Part shown: in pieces, positions 50,092 to 60,100 of the stretch
Layout: the number at the start of each line of letters is the position of its first letter
Numbering within the stretch: position 1 is the stretch's first letter
NCBI GenBank assembly: GCA_033239525.1
Contig: BSYO01000019.1
Span: 4,407,087 to 4,471,086 of the forward strand
Direction: 5' to 3'
Length of the DNA stretch: 64,000 bases
DNA from: Nepenthes gracilis
Lineage: Eukaryota > Streptophyta > Magnoliopsida > Caryophyllales > Nepenthaceae
Notes under the pieces: model-generated
Seen by the model: only the letters and a program-made list of their open reading frames with translations
Told to the model about the DNA's origin: nothing
Databases searched by the model: none
Made by a program: the position numbers and the translations under genes

Positions 50092-51280
50092 TGATGGGTA
50101 TACCAAAAATGGGTTGGACTCAGAAAGTCAATGGAGGCCCAAAACGACGGTCAACACTCTAACGGCCCAATTGAAAAACGGGCCCAAGAGCTGAAAAGTC
50201 CAAGGCGGTCAACGTTGGCGTTGACTGTCAGGCGGCCAACTCTCAAACAGATGGTCAACTCAAACGTTGACCGTCTGCATTGTGCGCATTGAGCCCAAAG
50301 AAGCTTACTATAGTAATGGGCTTGGTATACTCAGGCCCATAGCCCATCAGGCGGTTAATAACTAACGTCCTTCACAAGGGCGGCCAACATGCACGCTACT
50401 GGTCAACTCGAACGTTGACAGTCCACGCTTCACACGTTGGGTCCAAAGGAGCCTTTTTACAGTAACGAGCCTGACCCGTTTAAGCCCACAAATCCTCAAA
50501 AGGCCAACAACGATTCACCAAGGATATTCTACGATCTCAACTCAGACCAAAAAGGATATTAACAAGATTGGCGCCGTTCAAAGAAGGAAAGCGCCAGATC
50601 TTCCCAATTCCTTACCAACCAAGGCACTCCAACGGTAATATGCTGAGAAGGAAAGAAACCAACTTAGAAAGTTGTTGGCCGCATCACAAGGAAACAATCA
50701 CGTCCACCTTGGCAATTGGCATTCGCTCCAGAAGGCAAGCCAACCAAGGTGGACAGAGGGGATCATGCTTTCCAAAGGAGGAAGATCACCCTCTCAACCA
50801 TTAAATAAACCCTAGAATCATCATTTTGGGAACAGACTCTAATCTATGCTTTCATTGAGGCTTTCGGTGACACAACGTAAAAAAGGCTCTCAATCACGCT
50901 TTCTGAAAGTCAATTGGGAACTCTGAGAAATCTGCCTTCACTGCCACCTTCATCCTCCAAAAAACCCTAAGGCAACAAGCGGACCCTGACGGCCGTTTAC
51001 TGCTTTCCCACCTTCCAGATTTAAGAACACCTCACGTTTCTCTTACATCTTGATCAAACACTCAAACTCTCTCTCTCTCACTCTATTTTCAGTTTCTTCC
51101 TTTTGAAGACTGTTTTACTGACTGAGCGTCGGAGTGTTTTCGGTGAGACAATTTTTCGCCGAACACGCTGACATCTTGTTCTGTTTAGTGGTGTGCAGGA
51201 TCCAACTCAGGAAACGGAGTCGGAGCCACGACAAGAGGATCACCCGAATCTGTTCGAAGTTCGGATCTAGAAACGCATCA
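50092..51280 (+). mobile_element. Solo LTR upstream of MAP65-3
   Basis: 1189 bp starting TGATGG and ending GCATCA, flanked by identical 5-bp repeats AAAAG (50087-50091 and 51281-51285). No internal retroelement domain is present, so it is a solo LTR. The left half is rich in TTGAC/GTCAA words and holds two similar ~100-bp segments around 50250-50345 and 50395-50490, each with GGTCAACTC, AACGTTGAC and CAGTAACG- or TAGTAATG-like sequence. The same family is found as fragments at 23340-23530 and possibly 3039-3658. The open frame at 50568-50804 is not a known protein. Confidence 0.8.
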
Positions 51281-51285
51281 AAAAG

Positions 51286-51759
51286 AGATTGATTCAGACT
51301 CCCTTAATTATAAGGGTTTAATAAATATTAAATAGTTGATATTTTTTTATAAAAATAATCAGCTTTTTTTATTTAAAAAATATAATTATTTAATTAATAA
51401 TAAAATATTATAATTATAAAAAGTTAAATTTATTTCTTTTTAAAGGGATAGGCTCCCCAATTATGTGTCATAGAAGGTGGTTTGTAATTTCCTCGCGTTT
51501 TCTTTACATTTTAATTTGAAATTTAAAAATCCTTCTTCCGATTCTTGATGCCAAATTACGAACATACCCCCATCCGCTTTCTATTATTACCTCTCCGCTC
51601 CACAACGGTCGATTTTTCTCGTACGCTAACCTCCGCATCTGTCGTCGTCCTCCCGTACTTCCATTTCTTCAGCTCTCTATTCATCAGGTACATCATCTCT
51701 CTTTCTCTCTCCCTCTCTCTCTCTGCATCGTGATCTTATCGACCGTTCTCTTTGCGCAG
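51286..51759 (+). promoter_or_regulatory. MAP65-3 proximal promoter and 5'UTR exon
   Basis: AT-rich DNA gives way at about 51530 to CT-rich leader-like sequence (CTCTCTCTCTCTCTG near 51713). The segment ends in a good donor GCAG|GTCAGT at 51759/51760. A CAACGG core at 51604-51609 is the central part of the mitosis-specific activator motif, but its flanks match poorly. The transcription start is not located; the 5'UTR exon is inferred from the donor and from the acceptor just before the ATG. Confidence 0.45.
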
Positions 51760-52133
51760 GTCAGTGCTATTCCTATCTGTATTTGTTTGCTGTGTCGATC
51801 CGTTTACTATTTTCAGTCAGTTTTTTAGGAACTAAAAATATTCGTTGGGTGTCGTTTCAATTCAGCTATATTTTTCCATTTACACACAGAAGATTCGGCT
51901 TTCCAGGCTCGAATCTCTTAGTATTGCTAAATTATTGTTTTTTTATCAATGGAAATATGACAAAAATTTGGGGATACTCAGAGAAATTTAGCACAATAGT
52001 CTGCATCCTTTTTTTTTTTTTTTTCTTTTCTTTCTCTTTTTTCTCGTGATGTAAGTTCGTGGAATCAAATGCTTCGTTGAAACGATATTGTTAGCTGAAG
52101 GGAAAATGGTGGATCTCTAATTCTATTAGAGTT

Positions 52134-53252
52134 TGAAAAAGACGCGTTCGGTCTTCTGAGTGTTTCTTAAGATTCTGCAAGACAATAAGAAGAATAAAAT
52201 AAATTAATTAAATTAAATATCCGATACACGTAAGGGATATTTAACTCTAGATGTAAACGGAATTAATAAGCATGCATAACATATATATAATAATGAACAA
52301 CAATAATAAAGACCGATTTTTTGGTGACGAAGTAAAACTCGATACCCGCAGATCGAGAAAAATACTCCGGGCTTCAACGGCCGGGGAAGCAATGCACTAT
52401 GAAAATCAACTTACGGCCGGGTGGTAACGACGCGCTAACCTAGCCTACTTACTCCCGACACGTGATCCCTACCAAGGAACTCCTTGGATTTGCCCGCGGC
52501 AACGGAACCGGACACCTTCCGGTCTTCAAGCCACTCTTCCCTCTCGTGCCAGTTGAATTGCCAATCACGAACGAGTCTCCTTCTTCAATGCACCAACGTC
52601 TCCAACGAAGGTAGAAGGATGAAAGCTTTAATGGTGAAAGAAATAGAAAAAGTAATGAGAAAACCTTTAGAACATGGAGCTCAAAGTTGTAGCTTTTGGT
52701 TTTCTCAAAAGGAACAATCACAATGGAGCACAAGAGCCTTTCTCCTCAAAGGAGGCACGAAAATATTCAGTTTTGAATCCTTAGGGTTTGAAAAAACATA
52801 AGTCAATATTTATAGAGGAGCCAAAAACGCGCGTCAAAAATGCTGTTGGGCCGCTCGGCGGGGCTCGGCGCGCGCGCGGGGCTCGGCGCGGCGAGCGCCC
52901 GTAGGGTTTCGTGGGAAACCCCGAGGCCGCCGAGCCGGATCGAGCACGCAGCGAGCGGCCCCATTTCGGGATTTCGGCTCGAGCGGCCGCCGAGCATGCA
53001 TCAAGCGGCCCCCATTCTCGGTTTTTAGGCTCGAGCCGCGCGCCGAGCACGCATCAAGCAGCCCCCATTCTCGATTATGTGCTCGAGCGCAAGCGGGCAC
53101 CAGGCGAGCGGGCGGTCCTTGGACGGTGCTCGAGCGCGTGGAGGGCGGACCAATGAATTTTAATGAATTTTAAACCGACCACCCACAACCCGACATCAAT
53201 AAAATAATACATATGGTCACGGAATATGCCAATAAGACAAATGTCTCTAACA
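52134..53252 (-). mobile_element. Antisense solo LTR in the MAP65-3 leader intron
   Basis: 1119 bp. On the minus strand it starts TGTTAGAGACATTTG (53252) and ends TTTTTCA (52134), flanked by identical 5-mers GAGTT (52129-52133 and 53253-53257). TGTTAG ends are common in Ty1/copia LTRs. Its U3 part (about 52830-53150) is extremely GC-rich with three ~50-bp tandem units. A TATAAATA box on the minus strand follows at about 52815-52808. Open frames on both strands in the GC-rich part are compositional artefacts. Confidence 0.8.
52941..53095 (-). repeat. GC-rich tandem repeat inside the antisense LTR
   Basis: Three units starting at 52941, 52991 and 53044 (50 and 53 bp apart), each with CGAGCACGCA or CGAGCATGCA, then AGCGGCCCCCATT or a close variant, then GCTCGAGC. 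They sit upstream of the LTR's own TATA box, where enhancer repeats are common. Confidence 0.75.
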
Positions 53253-54172
53253 GAGTTGACATTAACTTCTATTTCCTTCAATTTTAAATTAGTGTTTGGA
53301 AATGTGTTTTGATCATGACGCCTAGTTCTTCACTGGTTTCTGGTGGAATTTCTACCAATTACCAATGACGTGCTTCACAAATGCAGGAAGGATGGATTTA
53401 TTTTGCTTTTAGTTGGACGATCACAGAGACAGCTGAGAGTATAAGAATCATTCTTTGTCCCTCACCTAAGAGCTTAAGCATTTTGAATGAGTCATTCCTT
53501 GACATGTTATCAGAGGCTTTTAATCTAGTGTATTTTTGGGTCCTTCCTATGACAACTCAAAAAAAAAAAAAAAAAAAGGGAGAACAACTAAAGTCAGGCA
53601 AAGGGAATTGGTCTAGCTAATTGACAGTATCAACGTTAGGCTTATGGTGTAGAGTGGAAATAGTTGGAAATCCTTGTTTGTCGAAGTCTGAAGGTTGGCC
53701 TGTGCTTAAATTCATGCTTCTAGCTTGGAGAAAGGATATTATGTTTACCTCTGGGAAAATTTGGCTCTGCACAAAGATTTATGTCCTATTCAGATGGAAA
53801 AAAAATTATTCACTTTCTTAAGTATTATCATACATAATTGTGATGTTTTCACAGATAAGGACAGCAAAATAGTTGAACAACTTCTTGAACGGGCCAATTG
53901 GGTATTCTAGGTGATTTTGATAATGGATGGCTAGCTTGTTTTTAACTGGATATACTTTAAATTGAATTCATACTTTCGTATTTTTCCCTGTTCAATTTTA
54001 GTTATGGTTAATGTTCATCTTGAGATTATGTATTTAAAATTCTAAAGTAGACTCGTGGTTTGTCCAATCAAAGTTTAAACACCCTTCTCCCTTCTTCTTT
54101 CTTAATTATTTTGTATTTCACAGAGCCAGTCAATTCTCACATAGGGAAGTTAGCAGCGAACATTCTTTCAGG

Positions 54173-57100
54173 ATGTTGAATATCCAAAATGACCCACATC
54201 TACAAGTGGAAACAACTTGTGGATCTCTTCTGTATGAACTTCAGGTACAGCATGATCATCCAATGCATGCCTTTTCCTCAGTGAATGCATTAGTTGCTTC
54301 CTTATTCCATTTGATTGTGACATTGTTCTTCTATTTGTAATTTTGTTAAAACTAGATAATATGGGATGAAGTGGGTGAGTCAGAGACCGATAGAGATAAG
54401 ATGTTACTTCAGCTTGAACAAGAGTGCCTAGAACTGTACAGGAAAAAAGTTGATCAAGCAAACCGTTGTAGGGCTCAACTACGACAGACTATAGCTGATT
54501 CTGAGGCAGAGCTTGCATCCATTTGTTCTACAATGGGAGAAAGGCCTTTAAATTCTAGGCAGGTAAGGATTTGGAGGACTACTAATTTTTAATATGTCAA
54601 TTTTTCTGAATTCCATATGATGACAATCTAGAGTGCTTAAGTAGGCAACACTAGATAAATCAAATTTAAAATGTTGAGAATTCTTTTTCTCATCTGTGTT
54701 TTCCACCGAAGAAAAGTGTCTGAAAAATATAGATGACACTTAGTAAAATTAACTTCTATGGGAGCATAAATCCTCTCTGTACAAAGATGATAGCATTTGC
54801 ACCACTTGTAAATAGGAGAATTGCCAAGGAAGGCATGCTTTAGAGCTCAAGGATCAATCTTTGGGAAAAATGAATTCTAATGTTTTTGAATGAAGGTTTT
54901 GACTTAAATACTCCAATGGTATTTAAAACTCAAAGAATGTAAAGGGCATTCTTTTTTAAAATGAGTAGTGATTAAGATTGTTTCTCCCCAAATGATTTTG
55001 ATACTCTTATTTGGAAAAGAAGTGTTCTAGCAACTTCAAGTAAGTGTCTAGTTTTCCTCTCAAAATCTTCATTTTTGTAGAGAAGTATCAAAACGTGAAG
55101 ACTGCTGAATGAACCCTTCCTTTTAACAATAGGATGCCTACTCATAATTGAAAGTACTATGCTTAGGTATTTGAATGAAAATGTGGACTTCGGTTCCAAA
55201 TTGATTGCAAATGATCTTGTGAAGAATATGAAAAATCCGACTTACCCTACATTTATTCTTAAGAAGATAAACCAAGTACAATTATCAATAAATGACACAA
55301 ACTAATTTGCATCAAAGATATTAGCAATTCTAGCTTTCATTAGATTTCATTATGAATAAGACTAAAAGGAACCAAAGGTCTTTCATTTACTGGTCAAGAA
55401 GTAGTTTGATGTTGTTTAGCTTGTTCAGACATTTCATGATGCATAGACCATTTAAATAATCAAATGAAAGAAGTAATTTTTTTTTTCATTATAGAAATTG
55501 AAGGTTGACCTAGTATTTTTGTGCCTAGGTGCTTTATCTTCTTCCTTTAGTAAACAAGTCATGCTCAAGATGCTGCTATCTCCACCAGAGGTTTCAAGGT
55601 AGAGAGCCCACCATTTTCCTTAACATGCCAATTATCTCCTCTGTCACTTGGGCTTGTATGACACAGTGAAAAAGGGAGAAACTCAATTAACAATTTAGAT
55701 CTTAGTAATTTTGTTATTGAAACTAAATTACAAGAAAGTTTAGGAACATGTACGGCTGATTTTAAGGATATAGATCTAGTCCAGGGGATCAATCCTTAGC
55801 CATCAATTGAGCATACATTACCATCAGCTGTAAAAATCTTTTTATTCCCTGCACAATTATATAATTGGAGAAAATGGGAAGAACAGTCATATGATTTGAT
55901 GATATTGATTCAATGATCCATCATGGACTAGAAAAGCAATCTGAAAAAGTAATTAGGCCTTTGAGGATATCACTATTCTTATTAGCACACATCGGGGTGG
56001 TTGGAACCATATAGTTGGTAAGGCCTTTAGTTTCTCCAATTGTTCTTGATTCAAGCAACTCTGATAACAAGAGGTTGAATTTGCCGTAGAATTTCATATG
56101 GTAGCTAAACAAGAAGGGCAAATATGAGATTAGAATTGAACAATGACAATGAAGACCACTAGCAAATGGACAAAGAAGGTGGATTATGATAAACAAACTG
56201 CAACGGGCACTTGACAGTAATGAAAAATGATATAGAAAAAATGATAATCCAAAATTCTATAATGTGTTTAGTAATTATGTGTAAATAATAATTAATCTTA
56301 GAAAATATTATTAAATAATAGATCAAATCACTAAGTAGTAAAAATTTTGCACGAGAAATAGTTACAATAAAAAACTTTCAAGTAGATCTGATACCATATA
56401 GAGGGATCTAAATATTCATTTATGTCTAAAAGGTTTGATTTCAATAGAGTATATACACCTCTCTGGGTTCTATTCTATAAAAGATTTGAAATCACCAAGA
56501 TTTCTGGTCACCACCAAAATTTGTGGTCGTTTACAACAATCATTCCTATATATGCTACGAAATATTATAGGAAACAAGGAATTGGCAACAGTTTGTTCTA
56601 AAGGGCAGCGAAGAAAATGCCCACCAGCACTGCAATCAAAATTTTGCATGGTGGGTTAGAAAGTGAGGACCAAAAGCTCTGGTACCATAGTGTAAGAAAA
56701 TTCCAGTATTTGCCAAACTATGAAGAAATATGGAAATCATAGTGAAATTGTATGGAGTTCTAGCTATGTCTGCTTGATTGAGGTACAACATTGTTGAGCT
56801 TTGTATTGGTCGGTATTGACTTCTGATCTGCAAACCAACAGTCATCATTGGATGCACAAAATTTATACTAGAACCATTCAGGCATGATGAATGCAATAAA
56901 TTCCTGCACATAAATCAACATCTTGATTAAGAATTTGCATCTAGAACCATTTCTAAAACCTGAAACTTCAGTTTTGTTTTCCTTTGATGAATTATCAAAG
57001 TTTGTTTTCCTAACTATTGGCATCGTTCCCTTATGTGCTTCTTTTTAATCTAGACATTTATTGATTGTGTTCAATATTTTAGTCCAAGCAGAAAGCTGGA

Positions 57101-60100
57101 AGCTTAAAGGAAGAGCTCAGGATCATTCTTATGCAGCTAGAACAGATGCAGATGAGGAAATTAGAAAGGAAGAAACAGTTTTCTGAAATTTTAGAACAAA
57201 TCCAAAAGGTGTCAACTGAAATTCGTGGGTCTACAGGATATAATCTCACGAAAGAAGTGGATGAAACTGACCTTTCAACCAGAAAGCTTGCGGAATTGCA
57301 ACTACAGCTGCAGGCACTTCAGAATGAGAAGGTGAAGTTTCTTCAGTTAGTTCTTTCCCCTTTTTTCTGCATCATGAACTTCCCTAATTGTTCATTTCTC
57401 TCTCGGCAAATATTTAGAATTGTTTGGATCCAAAAAATTTTGAAGGAAATAAAATTAAAAATTAAAGGAAAATAGTTTTTCATATTTAAATTGTATGGAA
57501 AATCACAGGGAAAAAATGTGATGAAAATTTGTATTAGAATATTCATATTAAAGAAAGGTAATTTTCCTTTTATTTTCTTATTTTCTTCATTTTCCCCCTT
57601 TTCTTCGAATTTTTCTATAACCAAACATATCTTTAACGGTCACTAATAGTATTCTCTTCCCATCCTTCTACAACTAGCAGAGTGATCGCCTGAAGCAGGT
57701 CATGCAACTTCTGAATAATTTGAAGTCCTTGTGTTCTGTACTTGGCTTGGATTTCAAACAAACAGTAAATGAGATTCATCCCAATTTTGCTGGTTCTGAA
57801 GAAACATATAGCATCAGTGATGATACGCTTCAGTCTCTGGAGTCTTCAATAAAGAGATTGCGAGGGCTAAAAGTTCAGAAGATGCAAAGGGTAAAAACTC
57901 TGTCATGCCTTTATTTTCATGTTGTGGGGCAAATGAATTGGATTATTTTTTCTGATTATTGAACTTTCACATGGAAGCTCCAAGATCTTTCGACAACAAT
58001 GTTGGAGCTATGGAATTTAATGGATTCTCCTGTTGAGGAGCAGCAACCATTTCAACACGTTACATGTAATGTTGCTGCATCAGAAGACGAGTTAAACACG
58101 CCCGGCATGCTTTCATCAGACTTTATAAAAAATGTAAGTTGCCAATCTTAAGTAGAAGTTACACTAAGCTTTGTGATATGTCGTTGGTGTAAAAACATTA
58201 TGAGATTTCAACTATTTACGGATCATCAGAATTATCACGTTATTTTAATATTTTGTAATGTAAAAACAAGTATTATAGGCATACTCAAATCCAAATTTAA
58301 AGTTCTTTTGTTAAAGAACTTCGAACTGATTTTTTCCCCTTGTCCTTATATCTCTTTCATTATGAGAGGACATAAAATTTTATAAATGGAGTCAACGTAT
58401 AATTTTTCCTGACAAAGCTTTTTACAATCAGATTTAATGAAAGTTTTAGAACTTCCTTCAGATTCAATTATGAAATACTGCTCATCATTATCCAGAAAAT
58501 TATTACTCATTATCTTCAATTAATAATGGGCAATTATATAATTTATAGAACAATGACAAGAACGATCCTTTAATTACTAAATGCCATTCATTCCAACAAA
58601 CCATTGGCTAGTTGAGAAAATAACATTTCTTATAAAATATAACAAAATCATACGGAATTATAATATCTAATCATTTTAATAAATTACTAAATATATAACG
58701 TGCCTACGTATGCTAGTAGTTCAAGAATTATCTTGCAGTACGGGAATTCTTATTCAAATACATATATGTAGGTTGAGGCAGAAGTTTCTCGATTGGAACA
58801 TCTGAAGTCAAGCAAGATGAAAGAGCTGGTGTTGAAGAAGAGGTCTGAGTTAGAGGAGATGTGCCGAAGGTTGCATTTGGTTCCAGAAACAGATAGTGAA
58901 ATAGAGTATCTCACTGAAGCAATAGAATCTGGTACATAAGTTATAGTTTTTTTTTTTTTAATAAATTGTTCATACATGAATGAAAACATCAATATTTGAT
59001 ATGTCGGAAAGAGTCTTTTTAAAAAAAATCGTAAACTAATAAGATCGTAACGGTAATATATTAATTGTATCAATTGATATTTTAACATATTATAATATTG
59101 CCACGCTATAGAAAAATATAGATATCAGGGGAGTCTAATACCGATATATATCGGCCAATATTTGCATCAATGGTTTCATATGATGTCCATATTTTATATA
59201 GAAATAATCCCTCAATGCAGGAGCTCTAGATCCGTCTTCCCTCCTTGAACAAGTTGAACTTGAAATTGCAAAGATTAAGGAAGAATCTTTTAGCAGGAAA
59301 GAAATACTCGATAGAGTTGAGAAGTGGCTATATGCATGCGAGGAGGAGTCTTGGCTTGAAGAGTATAACATGGTAGTGTGTGAATCATTATGTTAAATAC
59401 TGATAATATTTACTTTAGTATCCTTAATTGACTCAATATTATTATTCTTTGTTTCATTAGGATGAAAATCGATATAATGCTGGTAGAGGTGCTCATCTTA
59501 TTTTAAAGCGAGCTGAGAAAGCTCGAGCATTGGTTAATAAACTTCCAGGTATATTCTGTATCATAAGAGCAAACATGAGCAATAATAGTTATCTTTGTGC
59601 GAACAAGCACTGAACGGCCTTATAATCCATAATAGTATCTACTAGAATTCAAATATTGATCTACTTATGAACATATTTTTAGGTTTAATGGGGAAGTGAC
59701 CTTAAAAATTGAAGGATAATTTTTGTCCTTTCAAGGCATTGTCATCTTTGATCTCTTTAATATTGTGTTAGGAAAGAGAGTTTATTTACTATAATTCAAA
59801 AAACTTGATCTCCTTACTTGCAAAAGTATTTTTAGGTTTAATAGGAAAGTAACTGTAGAAATTGAAGGATAAATCATTTTCTCCTTCAAGCTCGTGACAT
59901 CTCTGTCAATATTGTGTTAGGGAAGGCAGTGGTTAGGATTTTGGAGGATAAACAACAGTAAAATAACAATCAATTGCAGAATAGAACACCAAATTTATAT
60001 GAAAATCCTCAAAACAGAACAAACCACAGGCAAATGAGATTCACATGAAAAACCTCATAACAAAATAAAGCACGGACAAAGGAGGAGATTAGTGGAGACC

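Larger units (their letters stand above)
51760..54171 (+). other. Probable 5'UTR intron of MAP65-3
   Basis: Runs from GTCAGT at 51760 to TCTTTCAG at 54171, one base before the base that precedes the ATG. It contains the antisense solo LTR at 52134-53252 and an A run near 53560. Without the LTR it would be about 1.29 kb. Confidence 0.6.

Noticed and set aside
50568..50581. TTGGCGCC word as a retroelement primer-binding site
   Set aside because: It lies in the middle of the solo LTR, not next to an LTR end, so it is probably fortuitous here.
52781..53156. Several Arg/Ala/Pro-rich open frames on both strands
   Set aside because: They fall within the GC-rich tandem repeat of the antisense solo LTR, where stop codons are rare by composition.
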